From positions 47,507,249 through 47,571,248 of the forward strand of contig OZ029916.1 of assembly GCA_964023275.1 (NCBI GenBank): a DNA stretch of 64,000 nucleotides, read 5' to 3'. Source of the stretch: Norana najaformis (lineage: Eukaryota > Annelida > Clitellata > Crassiclitellata > Hormogastridae). Each line of letters begins with the position of its first letter. Within the stretch, counting starts at the first letter, position 1. Shown piece by piece: positions 1 to 11,278 of this stretch. The position numbers were made by a program, and so were the translations under genes. The notes beneath the pieces are model-generated. The model ran no database searches and was not told where the DNA came from. It saw only the letters and a list, made by a program, of their open reading frames with translations.

Positions 1-290
1 ACATTCACATGGGCTCATCGATTGCTTTAACGGATTATTCATTAAAAAATTGAATGGTTTCTTTTCAGTGCATGACAATTCATGGTTTGTTTTGCATAAC
101 AGATTCATTATAACTATTCTTGCTCTTGTATCAAAACAATGCCTTTTAGAAGAAATCGTTCTACGCTCATATATGAAAACTGAACTGCCGGCGAGGACAA
201 AAGAAACATCTAATTAAGACGATAACGCAGATAATCAGTATTTATTGTCTATTTTCAATCATAAATCCTTTTGCTCTGCACTTGCTGTTG

Positions 291-401
291 TATTAAAAGC
301 CGTCCTTTAACAAAGAAAACGAGTCAACATATTGTTAGAGACGAAGGATAAACACGTCTGATATACAAAATCTTCGTTATTGTGGAATTTAGACGATTCG
401 A
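291..401 (+). promoter_or_regulatory. TATA-like box and non-coding exon 1, peptide gene copy 1
   Basis: TATTAAAAG at 291-299 aligns with clear TATA boxes in the sister units (TATAAAAAG at 31235, TATAAAG at 42594, TATAAATG at 10793). About 30 bases downstream a conserved stretch (GAGACGAA...) probably contains the transcription start. A splice donor GTAAGT at 402-407 would end a roughly 75-base untranslated first exon. The next conserved acceptor is the TTCCAG directly before the ATG at 769. This is inferred from conservation between the five units. Confidence 0.5.
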
Positions 402-768
402 GTAAGTTAATTATCACTGTTTCTTGCATTTTATTTTTATTCCTGTAGATATGAGTTCTGATCACATGTCTTCATTTATTTCCTGCGTACGAAAATGCAC
501 AAAGTATGTTTTCCATAAAGTTTCTTTAACAACCCATTCCGCAGACCAGTGCTTAAAGTATGTCTTCAGTCGGCGCTAGCTCAATCAGCAAGCTTATTGT
601 CAACTCGAATGGAAGATCACATTGCTTTACCCAATATGCAACGTAACTGTCGCTACCAAGTTCATATTTCCGCTAATTAATTTTCACTCGGTTACGTAAG
701 TATGTAGATTTAAAGTCCAAAGTACCTTTCTGTTCCAGGTTCATATTTAGCTGTATTTACTGTTCCAG

Positions 769-1771
769 ATGAGAGTTGCTGCTGCGCTGGTATTGCTCGT
801 CGACTTCCTTATGTTTCCTGAATACGGGGATACTCAAAAATCAAATATTGACATCGATGGGTACGGCAACATCATGCACACTCAACCATCGCTATATTAC
901 ATTTAAATCATTGATTACCGACAAGTATTTACAGTCACGTATCAAACTCTTCTTTCTATTACTTCTCAGGTATTCCATTCAACACTGAAGTCTCACCTTT
1001 TCAATATATCACACCCTGATCCATCGAATTCGCTGTCATTCCATTTCTCTCAGTTTAAACACAACCCACCATAACAGATCCTCTCTCCCTTCTCTTTCTT
1101 GTCTTCTGGCAACCGGAGTTGGTTCTTGATTTGGCATCTTTGGACAACCCCACTGATTTGACCCAACGCTAGCGAATAGGCTGGTGTCTTGCGTTCAGCT
1201 TTTACATAGCGCTATAGAAATTTCGCGTTTACGATTACAATTACGATTGCATGCATCCATAGAAACATAAAAACATTTCTTGGATAATTTGTGATTCAAT
1301 CGAACTTACATTACTGTAAAACTCAACTTGAGAACTTCTCAACCTTTGACTTCCAATATATCACAAGGTATATCAAAACAATATTTGAATTTAAACAGAT
1401 TTTTCACTGATCAGCATAGTTTCTTTTTAGTTAACAAAGCTGCCAACGACGAGACATGTGGCTATGCATTTTTATTGCTTTGTTAACAACAATCTAGGTT
1501 CGATAACAAATTATATAACTCCGACCTTGCAAGACATGTCAAAGACAATCTTTACAACACCGACCTTGGAAAATTGGCTTACAGCAATCCATACAACTCT
1601 GACCTGGAAAAGCACGAATTAGCAAAACCGCTCAGCCAAAAAAACGACCCCCGCCTTGAACTGATAACCCACTTCAATCGGAAACGCGCCCAGAGGAAAG
1701 TGTTTCGTTCCGACCTTGAAAAACAAGGTCCATGGCAAGGATATGGACACACTAACGAATTCGGGATGTAG
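769..1771 (+). CDS. Secreted repeat-peptide precursor, copy 1 (spliced, 121 aa)
   Basis: Coding exons 769-860 and 1498-1771 join in phase (2+1). The ATG lies directly after a splice acceptor (TTCCAG), so an upstream untranslated exon is expected. Residues 1-20 (MRVAAALVLLVDFLMFPEYG) form a hydrophobic signal peptide. Exon 2 encodes tandem units with a shared core: KLYNSDLARH, DNLYNTDLGK, NPYNSDLEK and, after an RKR site, VFRSDLEK. The Gly-Lys-Arg amidation sites of copies 3-5 are degraded here to GKL, EKH and ARH, so processing would differ or fail. The acceptor used (AATCTAG before 1498) lies upstream of the position used by copies 3-5, where the AG is lost. The C-terminus differs from copies 3-5 and ends in GYGHTNEFGM. 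No named family is recognised; this is a prohormone-like secreted protein or a decaying copy. Confidence 0.6.
975..1255 (+). repeat. LINE 3' end, GATTAC-tailed family A
   Basis: Degenerate C-terminal LINE coding sequence (FHSTLKS-like) is followed by the family tail (TGACTGAGCGCCTGTGAATA-like) and ends in GATTACAATTACGATT. The same 3' end recurs at 10128, 11490, 24590, 30585, 36410, 48040, 52490, 57795 and 59890 on the + strand. This copy sits in the intron between the coding exons of copy 1. Confidence 0.6.
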
Positions 1772-2059
1772 CACATATGGCTGGGTAAGATGTCTTCTTT
1801 ACGTAACAGTGGTGTGTTGTATTACTGAAACCTTAATTGACCACGCATAATAATTGAATGCTTTAAAGCTCACCGTTTGCCTTTATAAAATGCCGATATG
1901 TCGGGGTATCATCGCATAACGTTAGTATGTGTCTTCATTGGAATTATTACAATTCCATTACGCCGTTAAGATTCTCTCAACAATTTTGCGACATAACACC
2001 CTTTCTCAAATATACAACAACCATGAATGTTAATGTGCATGCGCGCTTGTATTTGTCTT

Positions 2060-2228
2060 CACATCCAGGTATTATGCATTTGTCCATATATATATATACG
2101 TATGTATGCATCTATGTATGTAGGTATCAAATTATGTATGTATGCATTTATGTAGTTAGGCATGCATGTATGTACGCACGTTTGTATGCATGTATGTATG
2201 CATATATGCATGCGTGCATGTATGTATG
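2060..2228. repeat. (TATG)n microsatellite
   Basis: Imperfect TATG/CATG tetranucleotide repeats. The complementary ATAC type starts again at 2455, so the two blocks form inverted arms in the last intron of copy 1. Confidence 0.9.
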
Positions 2229-2269
2229 AATTTATAACATAAAGCCTTAAATAAAGGAATTAAATTTCA

Positions 2270-2450
2270 TGTGCCTACATTGTGATGCGTCATACAATTG
2301 GACTTCAAGGCCTGCACTTCATGGCTCTGTTCAATGGATTATGATTTTGGAAAGCGAATTTGCTTGGAAGCGACGATCGTCTGAAGCGTTGGCATTATGA
2401 CAACGACGCCATGGAAGCTAATAGATTAGATTGAATTAGATTAGATCCCG
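2270..2450 (+). repeat. SINE/LINE-like 3' tail ending in GATTAGATT
   Basis: The segment GGCATTATGACAACG...GAAGCTAATAGATTAGATTG is shared with 15060-15190 and, more distantly, with 52150-52195, 53650-53720 (reverse) and 61795-61900 (reverse). It looks like the 3' end of a retroposon with a short tandem tail. Confidence 0.5.
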
Positions 2451-2454
2451 ATGA

Positions 2455-2690
2455 ATGCATACGCACATACTTATATATGCATATATGTCCACGCATAGAT
2501 ACAGAGACACATACATACATACAAACATACATACCAACATACATACATACATACATACACCCTTACATACATGCATACACTCATACATACATCCATATAT
2601 AAATATATGGATGTAGGTAAATGCATACATACATACATGCATTGCAAACACACATTCATGCATACATACATTTATACATAAATGCAAATA
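2455..2690. repeat. (CATA)n microsatellite
   Basis: Imperfect ACATACAT repeats, the reverse complement of the TATG block at 2060-2228. Long cysteine- or tyrosine-rich open frames across it are translation of the microsatellite, not genes. Confidence 0.9.
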
Positions 2691-2788
2691 TATAAACTTG
2701 CATTCATGCAGATATACATCGATTGCGTATACATTGCACATACAAGCATACCATGTTACGTTTTAATGTTACCTACGTAACATTGCAG

Positions 2789-2945
2789 GTAGCGAGAGGA
2801 CGTTACGTGGGAAGATAGATGTCGTGAGTGTGAATAGCGGTACAATATTGTCGTCTGAGGAAGCTTTGTATCTCACCATAGAACGGTCGCTGAATTTTCT
2901 GAAAGCAGAACAGATGTATACTGAACGGGATTCAGGAGAAATAAA
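2789..2945 (+). other. Last exon (3' UTR) of peptide gene copy 1
   Basis: A conserved acceptor (ACATTGCAG, ending 2788) is followed by a segment shared with 6308, 15621 and, more distantly, 23267, 33913 and 44606. It ends at AATAAA (2940-2945). A candidate donor in exon 2 lies just after the stop (GGGTAAGA near 1783), so this exon would be untranslated. The exon call rests on conservation of acceptor and polyadenylation signal across copies. Confidence 0.5.
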
Positions 2946-3217
2946 CTGAAAATCTTTGTATGATTTTGATTCAACTTTTTTTAAGTAACGGTAACAAGGA
3001 AAATGAAAAATCGGTTGAACTTAAACTGATATTCTAGCAAAACTACAAAATTCTACTCAATATGATTGAAGAGAAACTAAATAAATGGCCGCGTATGATT
3101 TAATTCAACTTATTGGTAATGATGACAAGGAAAGATATGGCAGAATACGCTGACAGCACAAATTTTTATTAAAGTTCAACAGCCGACGTAGGCCTTAACC
3201 AGTTCTACTGGTTCATA

Positions 3218-3613
3218 TTGCATTGTTCTGTGCTGCCCTGTGCCAACAGACTACGCTTGTGTACGTCCGTCCTGCACCAGTCTCAAACGTCACACAGCCA
3301 TTCTCTGTTCGGTCTACCTCTGATCCTTCCGCCATCCATCATTCCAAAACACCACCTATAGGAAGGTGTCCAAAAAGATGTAGTTTTCTTTCCATTGCTT
3401 GCTACACTATGTTTCTTGTGCAATCCAGTCATATTCGCATCTCAGCGTTTGTGACCTTCTCTTGCCATCTGATGTGTTATATTCCATCTATATCATTTCT
3501 TCTGAAATGCCTCTTATCTATCTTGGTCTTGTCGTCGAAGTTTCATATGCATCAGCAACACACCGAATGTGCACTTTTAATTTTTATTTGGAAATTCTAC
3601 CCCATGAAGGGGA
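3218..3613 (-). repeat. LINE C-terminal fragment fused to U2 3' end (copy K1)
   Basis: Read on the minus strand this decayed segment matches the LINE tail seen better at 16493-16924, where RKLNLFGHVPRMDN is readable. That motif is typical of the C-terminus of non-LTR reverse transcriptases. It directly follows the U2-derived piece at 3614-3736. Confidence 0.55.
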
Positions 3614-3802
3614 GTGGCCCAACCCGTTGAGAAGCTGAAGCAAGCCCCTGCATCTTCCCCCAAGTCCAAAATTCAGTTTAATATCGATGTGCCCGGATAG
3701 GGGACTTATCAGATATTAAGCTGATAAGAACGATACTTTGTATATCTTTTTAAAAATGTACAAAAATTTACAAGTACTCTTATTATATTATGCGGATCAG
3801 GA
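3614..3802 (-). pseudogene. U2 snRNA 3'-half remnant plus LINE tail (copy K1)
   Basis: On the minus strand, 3736 to 3614 reads as U2 snRNA from GTATC(TG)TTCTTATCAG onward, through GATAAGTCCCCTATCCGGG and the Sm-site region. About 30 bases around the stem IV hairpin are missing. From 3737 to about 3802 lies the 3' end of the U2-targeting LINE described at 17075-18642. Too damaged to be functional. Confidence 0.7.
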
Positions 3803-3804
3803 TA

Positions 3805-4010
3805 TTTGTGTGTGTGTTCGTAGGCTGCGCATGGCAGAGTGAATATATGTAAGTATTCATGTAGGTAGGCATCGGTTGATATAAAAATGGCGTGAAGGGC
3901 CTAACTAAGATATTGACCTGCACAACGTAATGGTGTATTTTGGCGACTTTATATAGCGTGAGGCATTTTGTTCCTGCTGAGACCTTCCTTTTGTACATAT
4001 CTTACACATA
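3805..4010. repeat. Local duplication, partner of 8385-8590
   Basis: This about 205-bp block (GTAGGCTGCGCATGGCAGAG...) is repeated with moderate divergence at 8385-8590. In both places it follows a U2/LINE remnant within unit 1, which points to internal duplication of the unit. No coding capacity is evident. Confidence 0.75.
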
Positions 4011-4742
4011 TACATACATACATACATACTGGCCTACTTGAAATTCGAGCACAGAAACCGAGTTTGTAGTAACACATGAGTTATTTACAAGAAAATTATA
4101 TACAGCTCATATTTACATTGACCCTTCCTACAACACAACTATATGCAACGCTCATAAAGTTCGTTTCAAACACAATTGACCCAGAAAATTCTCACGATGC
4201 ACAAGTCACAAGCAACGTCCATCGGTCACAGCAAAGAGACGAGGTTTCCAGCGTGATTTCATTCAGCTCCGTTTCCCTTTACCAGCGGAATGACCTTCAA
4301 AAGATCTCGAATTGGTCCACAGCTCCACTCCAAGCCAATCAACCAGTCAACCAACCGAACAATCGAGCTAAATATATACAATAAACTTCTAAGCAATACG
4401 CTGAAATAAGCAGCCTTTCACATACTAAACCGTATAAGCCTATATACACAAATTGTCTTTAAATGTTCAAATTTCTATACACAAGAGCCTTCATCCAACC
4501 GTTAGCTAAATTCTCTCATTAAGAACTCCAATTCGACAAAAGAATCATTCACGCTAGTTATATTCCTATATATATAATTATATACATATATATATATACA
4601 AAACGCAATTTAGCCTCACTAAGGCGAACGTTCAAATTGTCAAAGTGTGCACACACTCGAGACTATATTTATACGACTAAGCATACTCTTGAACTAAGCA
4701 TCCACAAACTTATATACTCTAAATGCACACACAACTTCACAC

Positions 4743-4748
4743 TCAATG

Positions 4749-4835
<87 letters not shown>
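4743..4835. repeat. (TA)n microsatellite
   Basis: About 90 bp of nearly perfect TA repeat, followed by CACACACAT. The region 4030-4740 before it shows no gene or clear repeat. 4850-5130 is C-rich single-copy sequence without a convincing exon. Confidence 0.95.
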
Positions 4836-4843
<8 letters not shown>

Positions 4844-5139
4844 TATCTTCACTTACGAAGACGAAGACTAAGCGACTCTATGCTCTGACTCCCATCGCTC
4901 CTCCAGTCCTTCCGTCCGACCGAATCCTTCTTCGAATTCCCGAATTCTAGCCACTGCTCCCTCTGACCAAAGACTTCTTCCTTCGCTCTCTTCCTGAGCG
5001 ACTTCAACTAGCGAATGTCTTCCGACCTCTCAGGCCATCCGCCCCCTAGTTCAACGTGTGCCCAAGCCACTCCTACCTGAGCGCCCACCGGGTAGGTTTC
5101 CGGCGCACACGGTCCGGTATCATCTTCCAGCGCATTTTG

Positions 5140-5405
5140 TGACACATACATGCATACATACATGTAGACATATTACATACATACATGCATACATACATAC
5201 ATACATACATACATACATACATACATACACACATACATACATACATATATATACAAACAAATTTACAATCAAATATATATGCATACATGCATACATACAT
5301 GCGAACATAATACATATAAACAAATAAACAAACAAACATACATACATACATACATCCATAGATACATACATACATAAATGCATACATATATGCATACTTA
5401 CATAC
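5140..5405. repeat. (CATA)n microsatellite
   Basis: Imperfect CATACATA repeat. The following stretch, 5410-6150, holds no recognisable gene or repeat; open frames there are short and lack family features. Confidence 0.9.
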
Positions 5406-6307
5406 TGTAGCGGTTTCTTCATGTTATTACTCAAATCTCTCTATCTGCATTAATTGGTCACTTATTTAAGTTTGATGTCTATGGTTCACTCTATATTTAC
5501 TTGAGTCCGCTACGTGATACAGACATAGATCATATGCTGTTGTTCACCTTACTCAAGTATTGACAGTTATCATTAGTTTTTAAATAGATTATGGATCGTT
5601 AAATATCTATTTTAAAAGTTTTATTAAAGACAAAACAATGTATTATATCCATTAGTCCAATTTACACTTATGCGATGAAAGAATCTAATTACCTTACTTA
5701 GAAGGCCAGCAATTATTTATGCTAAAGGTAATAATATACAATTTAACTTCCCCCAAGATGAGCTTCTCATGACCGTTTCTCCAGAGTCCTTCAGCAGAAG
5801 TATGGATCCATTTTGGTCTTTCGCGTGGCAGTGCGATTTTCCACAGAGTCCTTCAACGTATAGAGGCAATATGGCGACTCCTCTATAACTCACAGGATTA
5901 TTACTTGATAGACAAGCAGTCACTATTCTTTCGATGATTTGTTGATCGAAAGTTCCTTCATACGAAGACCTAACTCGATGGTGAGTTAGTTCAAAGTTTC
6001 ACGAACAAAGTTACGTTCGAATACGACGCTCTAAGTTCCTTCGATTAGCTAACACTCGCTACTAATCGACATCGTCCGATTTAGCTTCAAGTTCGATACT
6101 CTTCGAACGGTAGGTCTTTAAAGACTGCTCCTTGCAGCTAAGACTTAGATTTAACTTATATACATACATACCTTCATACATACATCCATACATACATACA
6201 TCCAATTATACAAACTCACATTCATAGATACATGCATTGCATACGTATATACATACGCATACAAGCATATCTTTTTACATTTTAATGTTACCTAAGTTAC
6301 ATTGCAG

Positions 6308-6464
6308 GTTGAGAGAGGAAGACACATGGGAAGATAAATGTCGTGAGTGTGAATAGCGGTACAATATCATCTTCCGATGAAGCTTATTATCTCACCAAAG
6401 AACGGTCGCTGAATTTTCTGAAAGCAGAACTGGTGTATACTCAACGAATTTGAAGAGAAATAAA
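6308..6464 (+). pseudogene. Extra copy of the peptide-gene last exon
   Basis: The acceptor (CATTGCAG, ending 6307), body and AATAAA (6459-6464) closely match the last exon at 2789-2945. No signal-peptide or peptide-repeat exon lies between the two, so this is probably a duplicated orphan 3' exon. It is again followed by the common 3' flank and a LINE/U2 remnant. Confidence 0.55.
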
Positions 6465-6711
6465 TATAGGTCATGCTGACAAGGAAAATGTGTCCGAATA
6501 AACTGACAACACAAATTTTATTAAACTTCGGCTGCCGATGAAGGCCTAGTCCATTTTTTGCTGATCCTTATTGAACTTGGCTATTTACTTGTTCAACTGG
6601 GCCCATTCTACTTAACCTACTTTAGTTTATCCGCAAATATAAATGCATTATCTGTTAACGTCTAGTCATGCTCAGACAGAAATAATAAAAAATCTTCTGT
6701 TTCTTCGAGTC

Positions 6712-7177
6712 CATGAGCCCATCGTCCGTTGGTGTCGATCGCATTATATTTCCATTGTTCTCTCTTCTGCCCTGTGCCAACAGACTCCGCTTGTGCACGT
6801 CCTCCCGCACCAGTCTCTGACATCATCCAGCCATTCTCTGTTCGGTCTTCCTCTGATCCCTTCGCCATCCGTCATTCCAAACTCTAGCTGTCTGACCATC
6901 CTGGTGTTATCCATTCTGGGGACGTGTCCAAAGAGATTTAGTTTCCTCCCGATGCACCTGAATCACGATGTTTCTTGTGCAACCCAGTCCTCTACGCACC
7001 TCACGTTTGTGACCTTCTGTTGCCATACGATGTGTGTTATTCCATCGATAGCATCTCATATGAATTGCCTGTAATCAATATTGGTTTTGTCGTGGAAGTT
7101 TCACTTGCATACAGCGGCACACTCAAAAAGGGGCATTTTTAATATCTACTTCGGATTTTCTCCCCCGTAAAGGGGAG
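6712..7177 (-). repeat. LINE C-terminal fragment fused to U2 3' end (copy K2)
   Basis: Same arrangement as 3218-3613 and 16493-16924. The minus strand carries a decayed RKLNLFG-type LINE C-terminus (AAACTAAATCTCTTTGGACA near 6925-6945) ending in the unit's 3' flank. Confidence 0.55.
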
Positions 7178-7327
7178 TGGGCCGATCCTTGAGGTACTGC
7201 AATACCGGACCAACCCGCGGAGAAGCCGGAGCAAGTCCCTTCATCTTCTCCAAGTCCAAAAATCAGTTTAATATGGATATCCCCCGATAGGGGACGTATC
7301 AGATATTTGGCTGATAAGAACAAATAC
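7178..7327 (-). pseudogene. U2 snRNA 3'-half remnant (copy K2)
   Basis: On the minus strand this reads from GTATTTGTTCTTATCAG through the branch-site-adjacent region and the Sm region to GGTATTGCAGTACCTC, the 3' stem IV hairpin of U2. The 5' 35 or so nucleotides are absent, replaced at 7328 by the tail of a LINE. Conserved U2 blocks remain readable, but several substitutions suggest a pseudogene. Confidence 0.8.
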
Positions 7328-7870
7328 TTTTTTATCTTTTAATAAATATAGAAAAATTTACAAATGTTCTTACCATATTATGCAGCTCAGGATTTACCGA
7401 TATCTGTTGTAAATATCCATGACTAATATTTTATTGGTCCCTTTTCGCTTTAGGCAGTATACCTTTACAAGATGCTATGTAAAATTGTCGTGAATGTGTC
7501 ACGGTATCTTTTCTGATATTATTTGTGTATATTGTAGCCCAGGTTTGCTTTAATTACAAAGTCATATTTATTTTGAGGTAGTCGCCTTCGATCACGTCGA
7601 GAGGCGGTGGGTTTCCGCGACACCAGAATTTCGTGAAGGGCTCTATATCGAGTCGTACAAGTCTGCTTGCATGCGAGTTTTTAATAAGTGCATAAAAAGT
7701 GGGAAATATCCTGGCTGTGCAGATTATTTTTGTGCCATTTTTTGCGTCCAGATGCCATTTCGAGCTCTCCACTCAAAACGAGAAGTGTTGTTGTATCAAT
7801 GGCGGCTAGATCCACGAGTTGTTGAAAGATAAAAAAAGTCTGGACACAGTTTAATTGTTTTTCCCGCAAG
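7328..7870 (-). mobile_element. 5'-truncated U2-targeting LINE (copy K2)
   Basis: The minus-strand coding remnant KWHLDAKN...RLDIEPFTKFWCRG...GDYLKINMTL matches the LINE C-terminus at 17134-17571. The 3' end abuts the U2 site TTCTTATC with a short A-rich tail (AAAAGATAAAAAA). The 5' end is lost at the minisatellite starting near 7870. Reading frame broken. Confidence 0.65.
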
Positions 7871-8090
7871 TGTGCCTAAGGTTAAGGTACCTATGGTCTA
7901 TAGTTAAGGTACCTAAGGTCCAGAGTTCAGGTACTTAATGGTACCTAAGGTCCATAGTTGAGGTACCTAAGAGAAACGAAGGTCTATAATAGGGCACCTA
8001 AGGTCTATAGTTCAGGTACCTACAGTAAGGTCCATATTTCAGGCATCTAGGGGTACCTAAGGTCTATAGTTAGGCACCTATGGTGGCCTA
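7870..8090. repeat. Minisatellite, GGTACCTAAGGTCTATAGTT-like unit
   Basis: About ten degenerate copies of a roughly 20-bp unit built from GGTACCTAAGG and TCTATAGTT. Spacing is irregular. It starts exactly where the neighbouring LINE fragment ends. Confidence 0.8.
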
Positions 8091-8384
8091 TATAGAGTGG
8101 AGAAGAGTGTGCCTTACGAAAAGAAATTGCCTCGGATTTGGTCGTCTTGGATTTCGTCTCCCGATGTGTTTACTGTGTGTTTTGGAATTGGTTTTCAGTC
8201 AAATCCTACCTCACATACTAGCACAAATTGCTATTCAAAGGTGGCTTGATGCAACGTGGTCAGTACAAGAGTTCTGCATATTTTACCATCCTTTCTCTGT
8301 CATGATGCAGAACTAATAAAAATTTCTTTAGGAGCCGTAAGCATGCTGGAAATATAAAAACCTTACTTAATACATATATATGTG

Positions 8385-8590
8385 TGTGCGCGTGTTTTCG
8401 TAGGCTGCGTATGGCAGAGTGAATATATGTAAGTATGCATGTAGGTAGACATCAGTTGATATAAAAATAGTGTGAAGGGCCTAACTAAGAAATGGACATC
8501 CACAACTTAATGGTGTATTTTGGCGAATTTTTATAGCGTGACGCATTTGGTTCCTGCTGAGTTCTTCCTTTTATACCTATTTTACCCAAT
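8385..8590. repeat. Local duplication, partner of 3805-4010
   Basis: Second copy of the block described at 3805-4010. It is followed by a (CATA)n microsatellite at 8590-8725. Confidence 0.75.
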
Positions 8591-8817
8591 ATGCAACATA
8601 CATGCATATATACATGTATACATGATACATACATACATACATATATACATACAGATATGCATGCATACATATATGCATACATAATACATACTTACTTACA
8701 TACATACATACATACGAGAGCCACAGCCCTCATATGCCGAGGCTAGGAAAAATGTAAACTCTAACAATTCATATTCATGGCTGTCTATAATTGCTGGTTT
8801 TAAGGACTACTCCTTAT

Positions 8818-9118
8818 TCTCCTTTTCTTCTTCTTCTTCTTCTTCATCATCATCATCAGCAGCAGTAGCATCGTCATCAGCAGCAGCATTATCTTCCTCC
8901 TTCACTTCTTCTGCTTCATGTTCTTGTTCTTTTTCTTGTTTTTCCTATTTTTCTTGTTTTTCTTCTTCTTAGCTTCTTCTTCTTCCACATCTTCTTCTCC
9001 TCCTTCTCCTCCTACTTCTTCTACTTCTCCTTCTCCTCCTTCTCCTTCCCATTATTCTCCTCCTTCTCCTCCTCTTCCACCTGTTTTTCTCGTTCTCCTT
9101 CTTTGTCTTCTTCTTTAA
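8818..9118. repeat. Pyrimidine-rich (CTT/TCC)n tract
   Basis: About 300 bp of CTT, TCC and CAT repeats. The phenylalanine/serine/proline-rich open frame across it is simple-sequence translation. Similar tracts occur at 26478-26560 and 26810-26850, at the homologous place in unit 3. Confidence 0.85.
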
Positions 9119-9199
9119 ACGACAGTATATTCGCAATATAACTCTTCGTACTTTTATCGCATCAAATCACCTGTGATCACATGGTGCAAATGGTCTTCC

Positions 9200-10120
9200 T
9201 TTGTTTCATTACTTCTTGCAAATTGACGTCTCTTGTAGAAGGAATTTGGCTGAAAAAGTGAGACTCACGGATTGTGTGGAACCACCAAGCATGGACGCGT
9301 CTTGCACAATCTGCATGCATGTGTTTGACATTCGGAAAGACTCTTGTTTGAGAAAGAGTCCTCGTCTGAAGAAGATCCAGTTCTACTTGGCATTTACTTG
9401 TTTTGTTGGTCCCATTCGACTTTGCCTACTTTCTGTTTTCTCTTCAATTATTAATGCAATATCTGCTAACGTCGAGTCATGTCGAGACAGAAATAAAATT
9501 TAAAAAATGGAATATAATGTAGTCAAATTTGAATTTTTGTCCCTATGCGATCGGCCTGGTTTAAAGTCTCCCATTCCATTTTTATACGAGTGACTTCAGA
9601 GTTCAATCGTTTCTTTACGCTTCTTCCTAAAGTAAAATCACCTCAGACTGGTTCCCTTGCATATATTCTGACATCGTGAACTTACATTTAAATATGTTCA
9701 ATCAGCGATTTGTCAATATTAATAACAATTGTTTATTCAATCAGATTTTAAAAGAACAAATTAGGCCGCTCTACCGAGTATTGGTTTTATGAAATTTTGA
9801 CCGAAGGGTGATCGAAATTTAGGATGTGCTGAGATTTAATGTAGGATACATAAGTTCACAAGATTAAATTTAACTTGTTCACTTGTTGATGACCATGTCA
9901 CTAGTAAATTTTTATGACCTTGTTGTGATGTCAATTTTCCTCAGGACCTTTTCTATTGACTCCAGGATTTTATTCCAGTTTTCGTTAAAATCACTGTTCT
10001 GGATCTTTAAAATGAAAATCTTACGCCAGTGCTTGGAATACTCCGGCTTGATTTAGAAAGTAATAAAGTAACATTGTCAATTGACCTGTTCTATGAGTTG
10101 ACTTAATTGTGATATTTCAC
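9200..10120. other. Unit spacer homologous to 26930-27765 and 30135-30580
   Basis: No gene is recognised. The left part shares a block with 26930-27090 (AGACTCACGGATTGTGTGGA and neighbours). The part after 9500 aligns with 27590-27780 and then with 30135 onward. The contrast shows that 27780-30134 is an insertion in unit 3. Confidence 0.6.
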
Positions 10121-10127
10121 TACTACA

Positions 10128-10382
10128 CCCACTCAACTTTCACAGATCCTGTCCTGACTCCCCTTCTTCTTCTTATCTCTATTTCCGCTTCAATCCCAAA
10201 ACACCACCCACCGTAGCTGCCACGCTGTTTCTTTGCCTGACTCATGGATCTTGACCTGGAATCGAACCATTTTTGCCGGTAGATTTTGTTTTAACTGAGC
10301 GCTTGTAAATAAGCTGGTTCACGTGACGTGGCTTTCGTGGCGCTGCAGAAATATCGGGATTACGATTTTGATTACGGTACGT
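10128..10382 (+). repeat. LINE 3' end, family A
   Basis: Tail block (GTTTTAACTGAGCGCTTGTA) ends in GATTACGATTTTGATTACG. Homologous copy at 30585-30835 in unit 3, so this insertion predates the unit duplication. Confidence 0.6.
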
Positions 10383-10792
10383 TGCCAGGTGAACCTAAAG
10401 TCTAGTGCTCTAATGTTTTAGCAAACAGCAGATAGAGTCGCCCAGAGTAAGTAATTCACGACGAAATCTGAAGTTGAACCGGTACATTCACATGGGCTCA
10501 TCGATTGCTTTAACGCATTATTCATTAAACTACAATTTAATCTTCTTTCTTTTCAGTGCATAACAATTCATAGTTTGTTTTGCATAACAGAATCAATGAC
10601 ACTATTCTTGCTCTTGTTTCAAAACAATGATTTTAAAAGCAGAAGTCGTTCTACGTTCATACAAGTTTATGAAAGCTAAACTGCCGGCGCGCACAAAAGA
10701 AACATCTATTTAAGACGATGAGGCAGATACTTAGTGAAGTCTTTAACGTCTATTTTTGCATAATAAATCCGCTCAGTCCGTACTTGTCATTG

Positions 10793-10910
10793 TATAAATG
10801 TCGTCCTTTGATAAAGAAAACGGGTCAGTATATTGCCAGAGACTATAGCTGAACACGTGTGATATATAACATCTTTGTTCTCGTACATTTTAGACGATAA
10901 TAGTAAAGTA
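10793..10910 (+). promoter_or_regulatory. TATA box and non-coding exon 1, peptide gene copy 2
   Basis: TATAAATG at 10793 is followed by the conserved GAGACTATAGCTGAACACGT block, with a donor GTAAGT at 10911-10916. Layout as in copies 1 and 5. The next acceptor is TTCCAG just before the ATG at 11279. Confidence 0.55.
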
Positions 10911-11278
10911 GTAAGTTTATTGTCACAGTTTCTTGCATTTTGCTTTAATCGCCTGTAAATATGATTTATGAACATCGTGTATGCATTTATTTCCTCAGTG
11001 CGTAAATGCACAAAGTATGTTTTCCATAAACTTTCTTTAACAACCCATTCCGCAGAACTGTGCTTAAAGTATGTCTTCAGTCGGCGGTAGCTTAATCAGC
11101 AAGGTTATTATCAACTCGAATGCAAGAGCACTTTTCTTTACTCAAAATGCAACGTACTCTCGCTTCCAAAGTTCATATTCCCGCTAATTAATTTCCACTT
11201 GTAAACGTAAGTACGTAGATTTAACGGCTAATGTACCTATTGTTCCAAGTTCATATTTCGGCGAATTTACTGTTCCAG

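Larger units (their letters stand above)
1..10483. repeat. Tandem segmental unit 1 (peptide-gene array)
   Basis: The window opens on a sequence (ACATTCACATGGGCTCATCG) that recurs in recognisable form near 10484, 19101, 30937 and 42165, marking the left edges of five homologous units. Unit 1 holds peptide gene copy 1, its last exon, a second downstream copy of that last exon near 6308, two U2/LINE remnants, and a pyrimidine-rich tract. The 3805-4010 block is repeated at 8385-8590, so the unit has undergone further internal duplication. The true left boundary may lie outside the window. Confidence 0.75.

Noticed and set aside
8918..9118. Phe/Ser/Pro-rich 66-codon frame
   Set aside because: CTT/TCC simple sequence.
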